Source of the DNA: Amphiura filiformis
Taxonomy: Eukaryota > Echinodermata > Ophiuroidea > Amphilepidida > Amphiuridae
DNA: 64,000 bases
NCBI RefSeq assembly: GCF_039555335.1
Contig: NC_092646.1
Location: 18,500,029-18,564,028 of the forward strand
Direction of reading: 5' to 3'
Within the stretch, counting starts at the first letter, position 1. Each line of letters starts with the position of its first letter. A program made the translations under genes and the position numbers. Below are positions 1 through 11,500 of this stretch, piece after piece. The notes beneath the pieces are model-generated. The model did no database searches, was not told the DNA's origin, and was given only the letters and a program-made list of their open reading frames with translations.

Positions 1-1071
1 GTTACGTAATGTTGCTATGTCAACGGCATCCGCGCTTGAGTAATGAACCACGATCGAAACAATCACCACACATGGCACTCGAAGGCATACCAAAATATCG
101 TGATCCGGTAACCAAGAGAATTACGTAACAACTTCGATGCTGAATATACAGCTCGCAAACTGGACTGATCGTTTTCAAGTCCAGGTAAATGAAAACTGAT
201 TAGTCTGATTTATCTTTTTTACATTTACTTCTAGTAGCTGTTGATATTAGTATCTTTTATTTTGTTTTAATAATTTATAATGAATGATTTTTATTATCGT
301 AATCAAATTGTCCTGTTTTATACACAAAGAAGAATATCTAAATGTGTTATTCTGAAATTAGCAGAAATTGGTTTATATCAACTCACGCATCTACTCTACC
401 CACCCGCACCCTAAGGAATGAAATGACACTGACAATTTCAGTCTATGTTGCTAGTATTTTCTTCCAATCTTAAGATTAATCGAAGTATCAACATTTCCTT
501 ATTCGATAGACAATTCAAAAGCATGAAAATGTTATACCCACCTTTGCATAAGCCAGCAATATAATTTGCTCTTAAAAGAAACCCGATTTCAAAATGCATT
601 CAGTTTCTTTGGAATCATCTGGGTTAAAAATAATGTTTGTTTCTACTCTTCACAACAGGGCACAACCTAAGACCAAAACTGCCAAAATACATTCACAAAA
701 AAAGCCCTACATGCATACATGCCAATAGACTATACCATTATTTTAATTGGTACGCTTCTGCCATAGATGGGGGAAGTAACCCTCACATCGTAGACAACGT
801 AGGACAAGCCTATGGTAGTGTATAAAAAACCGCGCGAGATCACGTAGAAGCATAAGCCGAGATAAGATTCCGTTCAAAGTCATAATTTGGTCTTAGTAAC
901 CATGCGGGGCTTTTCTAAAGTTGGGCCTACATTACAAGCAAGTCTGTCTATGGAAGTTTTCCGCACTCGCCGCTGTCGCTTCGTCAAGCTTGATTTAATA
1001 ACAGGCAAAACAGAGACTTTGCGGGGGACGCGTGTTTTTCCTATGATATATACCACTATTCAAGCCCCCAA
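1..1071. other. gene-free A+T-rich stretch
   Basis: No recognisable gene, RNA or transposon end. The few open frames here are under 70 codons, show no domain pattern and have no splice context. Confidence 0.5.
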
Positions 1072-1674
1072 GGCTGAGTTCACATAGAAGTATACGGTAT
1101 ACGGTATTCGCTATACGAAATACGCTCATTCGATCAGGCTGAGTTCATATAGGGTATACTATGTGAACTCAGCCTGATCGAATGAGCGTATTTCGTACAG
1201 CGAATAGCGAGTATGTCAGTTTACCATTTTTCTTCGTCTTATCAAATGCTTGTAACTTTGCTTCTTGATGTCACATTGCATTCAATGAGGTGTCATAATG
1301 TGCAGAATTAGATAGTGCATCTATTAAAAAAATGAATTTACCCACATTATGGTTTAGGTTTTTAAAATTAGGACGATATACGCTGCACTAAAATCGAACA
1401 CGCACGATTCCCACTATACTATACTATACGCAGGTATACGGCCTTTTCGAATAGCTCTTATGTGACCCGGTACTATGAAATTACCTTGCTCGATTTAAAC
1501 TATACGCGTGCACCTGCAAAACGTGCATCGTATAACCGAATAGTATACTTCTATGCGATCGTAGCCTTATGTGACCCGGTACTATGAAATTGCCTTGCTC
1601 GATTTGAGCTATACGCGTGCACCTGCAAAACGTGCACCGTATACCCGAATAGTATACTTCTATGTGAACGCAGC
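1072..1674. mobile_element. MITE with inverted ends and internal foldback, copy 1
   Basis: The ends are inverted repeats: the left end contains CACATAGAAGTATAC and the right end contains GTATACTTCTATGTG, each bordered by GGCTG or CAGCC. A palindrome of about 80 bp lies at about 1118-1196, centred on a second pair of the terminal motif. The right side holds a 109-bp direct duplication (1457-1565 and 1566-1674). The same architecture recurs at 42108-42731. No coding capacity. The open frame on - at 1481-1720 is only the duplicated unit being read. Confidence 0.8.
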
Positions 1675-2002
1675 CCAATGACCTCGCGACCTTGTTCAAT
1701 GAGGCAATACGGTTCACCATAGTGATACGTAATTATTCATGCAAACAATTCAACAAAAGTTCTTACACTGGAGTCAAATCTGACTCTTATTTTAACATTT
1801 CCTGAATACGTCACCTGTAAATCCAGTAGCGACGTCAAACATTACACTCATAGAAATGACGTGTTCGCCTTGTTGGCGCAATTCAAAAGGAGTAAGTTTG
1901 GACAACTCAAAAAGTGCAAAAGTTGCCAAAACAAAATTCATTTTAATCCGAAATTAAAAAATGCTGAAAATGCTCAAAAAGTTCCGTCAACTAATCAACT
2001 TT
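1675..2002. other. no feature seen
   Basis: Spacer between two MITEs. A short frame starting near 1861 runs into the next element and is not gene-like. Confidence 0.4.
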
Positions 2003-2493
2003 GTTGGCATTACTTAAAAAATTTATGTAAGTCGTTGCGTCAACTTTTTAAGTAATGCCAACTTCTGAATTCAAGTTCACGGAACTTAGAAAAATAAACA
2101 AGGTTCAAAGAACCAATTAGTTGAGTTATTGTAACTCAACATGTAAGTTGATGTAACTCGTTCATATTAAGTTACTGGTACTTATTGTTTTGAGTTATTC
2201 CAATTTGGTACTTTGTTACTTAATTCATGTAATTGGATTATACTTTCTGCACAATTAGCAGTATTCAAATATTTATTTTTGTTATCAGTGCAAAATTTTG
2301 TATACTATAGCACACCTATTTTATGCTAACCTAGGCTAGTTTCATTTTCTGAGTTGTAACAACTCAATAAAGTAAGTGCAAATGAGTGCGACCAACATAA
2401 TGATATCGAGTCAGCGTTACTCAAATTGTACGCGTTGGCATTACTCGGAATGTTGACGCAACGACTTGCATCAACTTACTGAGTAATTCCAAC
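2003..2493. mobile_element. Foldback MITE with two self-palindromic 60-bp arms
   Basis: Two 60-bp arms (2003-2062 and 2434-2493) are inverted copies of each other, and each arm is itself nearly palindromic, starting GTTGGCATTACT and ending AGTAATGCCAAC or a close variant. The shared core AAGTCGTTGCGTCAAC lies in both. The interior is A+T-rich and non-coding. The superfamily is not assigned because no clear target duplication is visible. Confidence 0.7.
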
Positions 2494-2992
2494 GAACAAT
2501 TTGTGTAGGATATCTTGGTCACTCCATGCGTGGATAATCACATAAAAAAGAACCTAATTAAAAATCTATTTTTTTTTATAAAGGATTAAAAAGGTGATAA
2601 AATCAATTGACCTCCGTTTCGTTTTAATTTTTACGCGATTTTCACCATCTACGGCTGGATCGTGACAATTGGACGAATTGTCTGTAGATTAATGTATAAG
2701 GTTTCTATATTTGTAATAATTAATATGAACGAATCTGTTTTTAATTAGCTGCAATTAATGAGCTACTAATTGACAAACGTTTTATTTTTAAATATTCAAT
2801 CTATGCAATAATTTAATTTAAATCAATTTAAATCAATTAGAAAACTGGTAAACTATGACACCGTTCCCCCAAAAAACTCAAAACATGCCATGAGACCCGG
2901 TTTTGGGATAAAATCCTAGATCAAAACTAGATTCCGTCCGGTTCCGTCAGGTTTCTATCGTTTCGAATGGTCACCGGACGGAATTGGGCGGA
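2494..2992. other. no feature seen
   Basis: A+T-rich spacer with no open frame or repeat that I recognise. Confidence 0.4.
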
Positions 2993-3000
2993 ACCGGCGG

Positions 3001-4322
3001 CAGTGGCGTAACTTTGGTTCAGGGTGCCCGGGGGCGAAAGTAGATCGGGTGCCCCTAACCAATGGTGTGCATGGTGCAAAGCCCACCCCCCCCCACCCGG
3101 ACAAAAAAATGAAAGAGAAAAGTGCTCTTCCGACAAAAATTGAAAGAGAAAATCGGGAACGCAAAGGAAAAGAAAAGGGACAAGAAGCCCGTTTTCCACC
3201 AAAATTCATCCCGATCATGGGCCAAAATAGTGCAAAATACAAAAGATTTGCTCGCTGCTCGCGCGCACAATGTCCCTATTATACTTTGATCAGCTCGTAA
3301 TAGGCGGGACTTGTTAGGCTTTTACCACTACGCCAAAAGTAGACCCACGTTAAGAGAGCCATTATTTGACCTGTCCGGCCTATATTTTGTGTGTTAAAGA
3401 AAGTAGACAAAGTATATAGGACTTGCATTAGTAATTTGTGATGCATCTGGAGAGGTGTGACAAAACAATTCTCAAAGTAAAATATTTTGATATTAATCCG
3501 CGATGTTATAAGGCCCGCCGACTAGGAGCTGATCAAAGTATAAGCCCTTTCCACCCAGATCATGGGCCCAAATAGCGTAAAATACAAACATTTTGCTCGC
3601 TACGCCCGCACATTGTCTCAATAAAGCCTTTTTGGGAAGATCAAAGACTTAAATGTACATACTCTCTCTAAGAAAACCGGTATATGTATAATTCCCTCTG
3701 AAAATACCGGATCAAAATTATGCAAGCGCAAAATTGCTTTCGTTTTTGCCCTCAAATATTATCCCCCCGACCAAGAAAGCTTGCTATGCCCTTAATTGAA
3801 AGCCATATATAGGCCTACCTACCGAATAACTTTTAAAAAAATAGTGTTTCCGATCAAATTAATTTCATCTTTCAATGAACGTCATGTTAAAAAAAATGTT
3901 TTCATCTTCTCCAATGGCTTTACTTTTCAAGATTTATCACTAGCTGCAGTGACGTAGCTAGAGGTTGTGGCGCCCGGGAGCAAGAGTACAAAATACCCCT
4001 TTCTTCCTAAAACAATTGCGCGCGGGCGCGCGAAATGTCAGGCTTAAATACCACTAATTTGGTATAATCAAGTTGAATATCGGTCTTTCAAATGACAAGT
4101 TAAGGTGCACTGCGCGCGAAGCGCGAAAATTTTGTGTTGAGGGGGGCACCCAAATCACAGTGAAGATTAATTCTCTCCATGGTAGGTAAAGGTGTCCACT
4201 TCGTTCCTATAACAAAGTATTATCGTGTCGAAATGCATGTGTATCCAGGCCTGGCCAGGGTGCCCCTTAGCCCGGGTGCCCGGGGGCGCGGCCCCCCAGA
4301 GCCCATAGGAGTTACGCCACTG
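3001..4322. mobile_element. hAT-type non-autonomous transposon with perfect 8-bp TSD
   Basis: The element begins CAGTGGCGTAACT and ends AGTTACGCCACTG, an inverted pair. It is flanked on both sides by the same eight bases, ACCGGCGG (2993-3000 and 4323-4330). CAGTG-type ends plus an 8-bp duplication are the hallmark of hAT elements. GC-rich subterminal blocks reading GGGTGCCCGGGGGCG occur near both ends. A second hAT-like end (CAGTGACGTAGCTAG) near 3955 suggests an older element nested inside. No transposase reading frame is visible. The overlapping frames at 2927-3300 are low-complexity shadows. Confidence 0.88.
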
Positions 4323-4499
4323 ACCGGCGGTCAACCGTCGGTCGAGTTTTGATTTCATCCTTTGAAATATTACTCCGTTTTACAGAATTTCATAATTTGG
4401 TACGAATTTCATCATAGGCTATTGCCAGGTCTGTTAGAGCTTTATCAAAACCTCTAAAAGTAAACTCATGTCTTGTTTCTGGTTTTGTTCGAACGGATC

Positions 4500-4830
4500 A
4501 CAGTTATGCTGGTTTCATACTTTCCTGCCGCTTGCCGCTCTGACGACGATTTTGCTTCACTGCGCAGTCGCACCAGAAACGATATCGTTTACCAGCGGCA
4601 AGCCGATATATCGATCACTCGCCAGCAGTTGAATTCAGATCAACTCGGGATGGAGCGGCGCGGCGCCGCCCTGATATATGAGAACAGGAAACGATTTTTG
4701 GTGGCGCAGAGCGGCAACATTGGCTTTCATTATAATCATGCCACTGCCGTTCAATGGTGTGCCGCTCCGCTTGCAGAAAAGTACAATGAAGCGTCACGCC
4801 GCTCAGCGGCAAGCGACATAAACTATTAGG
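4500..4830. repeat. GC-rich MITE-like segment
   Basis: It starts with a GCTGGTTTCATACTTTC motif and has CTTGCCGCT and its complement AGCGGCAAG near opposite ends. The same opening motif starts a short element at 27047. A 118-codon frame covers it, but the peptide has no domain pattern and follows the palindromic repeat, so I do not call a gene. Confidence 0.45.
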
Positions 4831-5070
4831 CTTTTTCAAAAAGCTAAATCTTTTGCAAAATATATTTTAGCCTAGTGATGGCTTCTAACCCCAAACGCCG
4901 GCACAAGAACCGGAAATTGGACTTAACTTACTTCGGAAAAAGACAACGCGGTTGGCGCCGTATACAGAGCGCCAAATGTAAAATTGAACAATGTGTACCT
5001 AATTAAATAAGACGCACGATAACATGACTTTGAGTGTTAGTTGTCTTGCAGAATTTTGGGAGTGTATTAA

Positions 5071-5422
5071 GGGGGTACTACACCCCTCGATAAATTTGTG
5101 TCTATTTTTGCATTTTTCTCAAAAACTAATAACACAGTGGTAATGAAAGTTATGTATATTATAGGGGCAAGGAATCCAATTACTACACTGGAATTTCAGT
5201 GACCCAAGACAAGTGGTTTGTTATTTATGTTAAGAAATAAGGTACCTCGTTTCCTATCATATATGCTGAACCGCTTGTCTTGAGTCACTGAAATTTCAAT
5301 GTAGTAATTGGATTCCTTGCCCCAATAATATGATATGCATAACTTTTGTTACCAGTGTGTTATTATTTTTTGAGAAAAATGCAAAAATAGTCACAAATGT
5401 ACCACGTGGGAGTAGTACCCCC
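5071..5422. mobile_element. TTAA-flanked hairpin MITE (family B), copy 1
   Basis: The ends are GGGGGTACTACACCC and its complement, flanked by TTAA on the left (5067-5070) and TTAC, one base decayed, on the right (5423-5426). Almost the whole element is one long hairpin. It matches 53425-53778 end to end. TTAA target sites are used by piggyBac and Kolobok transposons; which of the two mobilised this one cannot be told without a transposase. Confidence 0.8.
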
Positions 5423-5426
5423 TTAC

Positions 5427-6626
5427 ATTTATTTCCAAAGAAATGACAGAGAGGAAAGATATGGACTCCCCCAACATAATAATGACAAAAAGCATTGCTA
5501 TTCCAGCCAGTGTGCACAATTCAGCACAAAAGTAACTAATCACTCCGCCGGGCAGGGTAGGCCCTAACCTCTCCCACCTGATAACCTGTGCATACATTTT
5601 ATGGTTTTGGTTTTGGTTTGATGTATTGGTGCTTGAACGTTGTCTTAGTGCCTACTCCCTTGATTTTGATAAAGCAAGACCCTTGATTTTGATAATTTCA
5701 GCTCTAAAAGACCCAAACATTTCATATTTCTGGTTTTTTCAGGCAATTTTAACCACAAAGCCAAAAAAGACCCTTGATTTTGACTGTTCGAAATTTCTTG
5801 ATGTGCCCCCCCCCCGGATTTATTTTAGTGATCAAAATGGATTATTTTTGTCGTGGAGTAAAACAATTTAAATAAAATGGTTGAAATTGCTGGATTGTAT
5901 GATGATGGTTGATCAACAAAACTTGGATTCAAGGCTTATTCGGGCGATGTAATGCAATCCCGTTACTGGGCCCGTTACACACAAAATAATATTAAGAATA
6001 ATGATACAGATGACACGAAGATCGACATGTTGGAAATTATGTTGGAAACTGAGTTGAATATTTGATACAAGAAATGGTGAAAATAAAAAAATGCATACTT
6101 AGACGTACATGTAAGCGACTGTCCGTCAGTGTGACGACGAGAGGTACGGTATGTCTCAAACCCAGACAAACAGAATTTTCAATCTCTTTAACAAAATACC
6201 TCCTGATAGCTCCAGAATAATGCACCTTAAACTATTTTATTGACTTGTAATTCCCAGAAAGTAAATAAGGCCCTATTATTGTTCGATAATCAATCAATTA
6301 TTTATTGGAATCTCTTATCGTAACAGTGGCACATGCACTCATGTCATGTGCAGTCAGTGCATCCAACATAAAAATACAATAACACAGAATAATATTAAAA
6401 ACAACAAACATATTTCCCGGGACATATTTAGACTGAACAAACTGTGTGCTTACGTGTACAAATGTAAAAGCTAAAATTATATACACTTAAAATTCACACG
6501 CTACTTAAAACACTCGTATACATTAATACTCTACGTTCGCACACTTACGTCTACCCCCACATTAGACTCATATAATTTATATAACTTTCAATAAGACATA
6601 GGTAGCCTACCTAGTACTACCTGTAT
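5427..6626. other. gene-free stretch
   Basis: No gene or bounded repeat recognised. There is a C-run near 5807 and several short frames without coding character. Confidence 0.4.
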
Positions 6627-6634
6627 GTATGACG

Positions 6635-7021
6635 CCCGGGGGGATCACTCACATAAATGGTCTGTACGCATGCGTGACCAAAAAAACAAGTAAAAGGGGG
6701 TGTGTTTTTTAGGCAAGGCAAGTTACGCGCGTGACGCGTTTAGGGTCTAAAAAACAGTGATTTTCAAGAATAAGGGTAGTTTTCTGAAACTGGACAACTT
6801 GTTTAGGGTACCTTTTCAAATTGTTGGTAAATTATGACTCCAAAAAGGGTACATTTGTTGCATTTTCACCAGCCAAAAACTCATTAGGGGGTAAATTCTA
6901 CACTAAATTACCTTATTAAGGGGCTAAATTTGCTGGTAGGGTAAAACTCGTTTAGGGGGTGTTTGAAAAAAATTTGGTCACGCATGGTCACTGTCATATT
7001 TGAGTGCCCCCCCCCCCCGGG
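6635..7021. mobile_element. Short transposon with perfect 8-bp TSD and CCCGGG ends
   Basis: The ends are CCCGGGGGGATCACTCA and TGAGTG followed by a C-run and CCCGGG, which are inverted. Both flanks carry GTATGACG (6627-6634 and 7022-7029). Inside lie paired motifs ACGCATGCGTGACC and GGTCACGCATGG. The 8-bp duplication suggests the hAT group, although the termini are not CAGTG. No coding sequence. Confidence 0.82.
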
Positions 7022-7152
7022 GTATGACGCAATTATACAAATCCCTTAAATCCAGCTTTTATTAAACGTCCTTCAGTAAACCATCATGGAAGTACTATAT
7101 ATATAGACCATGAGTAAACATGGTAAAGAATACTATTATTTTAACATGTTTA

Positions 7153-7405
7153 AGGGACCGTTCACAAACACTTGTGGGGGGACTGATGCAAAAGGGGGCC
7201 CTGAAATTTTGACCCTCCTAGGGGGCTGAAAAATGACCACAAATTTTCCTGGAAAAATTGAGTTTATATGCTTTTCTATGGGGTTGACCCATAATTTTCA
7301 TGTCAAAAAAGGGGGGTCTTGAAATTTTAGAGGTCTCTAAAGGGGGGGGGCTGATGCAAAAAAATATTATCGCGACACATTTTCAAGAGTTTGTGAAGGG
7401 TCCCT
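7153..7405. mobile_element. MITE with AGGGACCGTTCACAAACACTTG ends, copy 1
   Basis: The inverted ends are AGGGACCGTTCACAAACA on the left and TTTGTGAAGGGTCCCT on the right. The interior alternates G-runs with A+T segments. The second copy, inverted, is at 13593-13863. No reading frame. Confidence 0.7.
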
Positions 7406-7744
7406 AAGTCCCAGCTAGTTTTCTTTCTAACACGCTTTCTCTCTTTTATATGTGCAAACACTTTTATAATATAGCTATTTGTACTATTTCTGTATTCTCT
7501 AGTTATTCTTTTGTTTTATCTTCCAAACATTTAACAAACTGTTATCAGTGGAATAGCGTAAGTCTAGCCAATTTTCGGCAATTTTCTTATGGGATTTTTC
7601 TAGAGGGGGAGGGGTCGGAATACCCGGGGCCGGGCTGCCACCCGGGCTGCCATCTCTCTCGGCCTACAAAAATTGCTTGTTCCCACAAATTTTTGAGTTC
7701 GTAATTTGGACCCCTTAAATTGAATATCAGCGTAGTAACAATAA

Positions 7745-8115
7745 CATGCGCGTATTCTTTTTTTTTGGGGGGCTTTAGGGCGCCAGCCCCCGGGGTAAAA
7801 GCGGGGGAAGAAGGAGGGGCGGCAAAAACAGGGGCGGCAAAAACGAAGGGGCGGCAAAAAGAACTACTAAATAAACAATGGCGTAAAAAGCATAAAATTG
7901 TTTGAAAAAATGGTACTATACATCAAAATGTGCAGCTTTTAGGGCGCTATATAGCGCCTGAAACCCTTTTTTTTAATTATTATTTTTTTGCTCTTCACTT
8001 TTTCAAACGACCGAGAAAAAACATTGGGTCAACCTTTTCGGGCTGTTGAGGAAGGGGCGGCAAAATTGAATTTTCTTCAGCCACCCGGGGTTGGGGCGGC
8101 CACGGTACGCCACTG
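7745..8115. mobile_element. GC-rich MITE, copy 1 (hAT-like ends)
   Basis: It matches 20229-20527. It contains repeated GGGGCGGCAAAAA blocks, a GGGCGCTATATAGCGCC palindrome and the closing TACGCCACTG. The flanks are AATAA and ATTAA, an imperfect 5-bp duplication. The overlapping frames on both strands (for example 7600-7857 and 7995-8423) follow the repeat and are not genes. Confidence 0.65.
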
Positions 8116-8540
8116 ATTAAAGTTACCCCCGCTTCATCAAAATATGTTCTCCCCACCATAATTTTACCATGGCTCATATAAATCAATATTAGCGGCCCTT
8201 TAGAAACTATCGTCACAAGGCAACTATTTTCTTGGAGGATTTGCCCGGGGGTTTGTATGATGGGCGTTGGGCACATGATCAGAGCGAATATTATTTGCCT
8301 TACGTAAGTATTTTGGAATGTAAATAAAGTTGCACAGTCATGCAACTCTCTTAACAATGTAGAATCAATAATTATGTTGACCCTCCTTTTCCTTTTATGC
8401 ATGTGCATCAAGGATGTTATCACGTGTTCCTATATATAATAATATGATATTTGATTTAAAGTGTCGAGAACGGACGGACTTCATCAACAGAAGTGCGCTT
8501 CTATTTTAACTTCCTGATACCAGAGAAAGCATCTACGAAA
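8116..8540 (+). promoter_or_regulatory. Upstream region of the TLC-domain gene
   Basis: Non-coding DNA between the MITE and the first ATG of the TLC gene. It should hold the promoter and 5' UTR. The TATATATAAT around 8433-8442 could be a TATA-like box, but nothing fixes the transcription start. Confidence 0.3.
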
Positions 8541-11500
8541 ATGATGATTTTACTCACAGGATTCTCTATGGTGTTTATTTTCGCTGCAATGTTCGGCATG
8601 TTATCCTTATATTTGCCGCATACAGGCTCCGTGTGGAACAGCTTAGTTGTTGATTTGACATATGGGATTCTCCTCATTTGCGTGATATGTAACTACCAAC
8701 TCGACCACAATTGGTCCACTATTTTCGAAAACTTAAGTAAGTCTCTTAGTTTCTCTTGGAAGTAATAGAGATATAATTACTATACTTCTTTAAAAGTCCG
8801 TGGGTGGGGGATGGGGGTCTTGGTTGAACATGTTGAGTGTACTGGGATCCCGGACTGGGATATCCCACGGTCTTAGTGTACGGTCTTAGGGTACCTTTTC
8901 AGCGATCATTGATATATCCATCAAGCATGGGCGGGTTAAGGGCTGGGGTATGAACGTTTGGACAGTATTTATTTTGGGACATTAGAGCACATCAGACATA
9001 TCGAATTGCATTCTGAATATAAAGAATGTCATTCCGATATCAAATAATTTTGATTTTTTGAAATTCGCAATTTAATACACATTTTATGGCAAATCATTAA
9101 AATTGATATTTTTCATATTTAACAGTACTTGAAGTAAACTTTATCAATCTTATGATTTATACTTAAAGTGTATGTAGGTGGGATGAAAAGCCGACGATCA
9201 ATTGAAAATTTTGACCTTTCGTATTGAAGATATGGATTTTTTTTTCCCAAAACACCAAAAAAAAAAAATTAGGTCTTTTTGGGAAAAAATCCATATCTTC
9301 AATATGAAAGGTCAAAATTTTCAATTGACCGTCGGCTTTTCCTCCTGCTACATACACTTTAAGAATATATCATTAGATTTATATAATTTACTTCGAGGAC
9401 TGTTATATATCAAAATTTGAAAAATATCAAATTTTATAATTTGTCATAAAATTTGTATTATATTGTGATTTTTAAAAAATGAAAATTATTTGATATCAGA
9501 AAGACATGCTTCGTATTCAGAATGCAATTCGATAGGTCTGAGGTGCTCTCGTGTCCCACAAAAAATACTGTCGAAACGCGATAAACGCTCATTTTGGATC
9601 CCTTAAGTGGAGCCCAATCTGGCGCGTTTGGGCAAAAGCCTAAAAAGCATCTAATTTGAGCAAATTTATGTATGTGCTTTTTAGGTGCTTTTAGTGAAAA
9701 ATTGGTAAACTGATGGGCTACAAAAATAACAAAAAGTATAGGTTCTCTTCAAACCGCTTTAATAACATTTAAATGTCGGGTTATATATAAACATGATAAC
9801 AGGTAATGAAAGTTAAGTAGCTTGTCTTGAGACATGTCAGAGGGGGACTTAACAGAATCTTGTCAAAATGATGTGGGTAGGCCTAATCTTGTCAAATAGT
9901 GAGTTGGATACTTTTTATATTATCTTGTCAATTTGAATAAAACGAACACTATTAATTTTGATAAGATTATCGGTAGGCCCCTAAGTGATAATTTACCTAA
10001 TCAAAACGAATAGTTACGGGATCAAAAATAAATGAGTAGGGATCATATTCAACTAGAGCGGTTACCGCACCATAGCTGAACCATGGGCTTCGGCAGTATA
10101 TTGTGTTCATAATGATAATTTCAACTCAATTGGAGCATTTTGAAAACTTGACCTTTGACCCCTTTATGATCCTGTAATGATCTTAAATGAATTTTAAAAT
10201 ATTTGAACATGTTTAGAATGTCATAAGGATCATTGCATTTAAAATTCAGCTCAATTGGAGCATTTTGAAAACTTGACCTTTGACCCCTTTATGACCCCTT
10301 TATGACCTTAAAAATGAATTTTAAAATATTTTAAACATGTTTAGAATGTCATAAGGATCATTGCATTTAAATTTCAGCTCAATTGGAGCATTTTAAAAAC
10401 TTGACCTATGACCCGTTAATGACCTTTAATGAATTTTAAAATATTTTAAGCATGTTTAGAATGTCATAAGGATTATTGCATTTAAATTTCAGCTCAATTG
10501 GACCATTTGGTATACTTGACCTTTGACCCCTTGATTGACCCGTGAATTTTAAAATATTTTAAACATGTTTAGAATGTCATAAAGATCATTGCATTTAAAT
10601 ATCAGCTCAATTGGAGCATTTGTGAAAACTTGACCTTTGACCCATTTATGACCCCTTAATGACCTTAAACTAATATTAAAATATTCTAAACATGTTTAGA
10701 ATGTCATAAGGATCTTTGCATTTAAATTTCAGCTCAATTGGAGCATCTTCGGTTAAAATGACCTTTTTTGACCCATGTGACCCCTTGGATGACCTCTGAC
10801 GTTAGGAAATATTTTTATTATATTCTTTACTCCTTCCTCTTTCATTTGACACCACAAGGGGGGTTACCTTCGTGGCATTTTGAGATATGTCCATTTCAGA
10901 CCAAATGGTTAGTCAGTTAGTAAGCTAGTAACATCACTAATACCAGCAGAAATGAATTACGAAATTAGAGTGTACAGGAACTAGAAACAGAGATTCAACA
11001 AATTTATTTCCTTTGAAACCGAATCCATCAGCACACAAGAGATCTTTCCTTCCAGTGACGTAGCGTAGCTAGTCATATTGAGGAAAAAAAAGGGGGGGGG
11101 ATAACCAATATCTTAAACATTAAGAAAATATGCACGAAGCCATATAGGCCTACGCTACACCAATATACTGCATAGCTACGCACTCTTAGAGCCATATACT
11201 CGTTTTTGAATATAAATTTGTCATTTTTGAAAAGAGAAACTATTCAGATGGGGAATGGGGAGCTATTGAAGTTATACATGTTTCCCAAAAAGACCTAAAT
11301 TTATTTGGTGTGTTTTTTGGGAAAAATCCATATCTTCGATACAAAAGGTCAAAATTTTCAATTGATCGTCGGCTTTTCATCCCAGCTAAATACAAAAGTA
11401 GGCCTACATATCATTAGATTAATAAAGTTTAATTCGCACGCACCATTAGACTTCAAGGGGGGGGGGAAGTTGGGGTCGGAGCAATTTTTTTTGCCGTTTT

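Noticed and set aside
2927-3300. Overlapping frames of 71-95 codons on both strands
   Set aside because: They lie in the GC-rich left part of the hAT element, are low in complexity and have no domain or splice support.
4473-4829. 118-codon + frame
   Set aside because: It follows a MITE-like repeat with inverted words and shows no recognisable domain.
7995-8423. 142-codon - frame
   Set aside because: Half of it lies in a MITE, and the peptide has no domain or homologous pattern that I recognise.
10111-10800. Regular repeats that might suggest a CRISPR array
   Set aside because: Units are adjacent imperfect copies with varying length and no unique spacers. The genome is eukaryotic.
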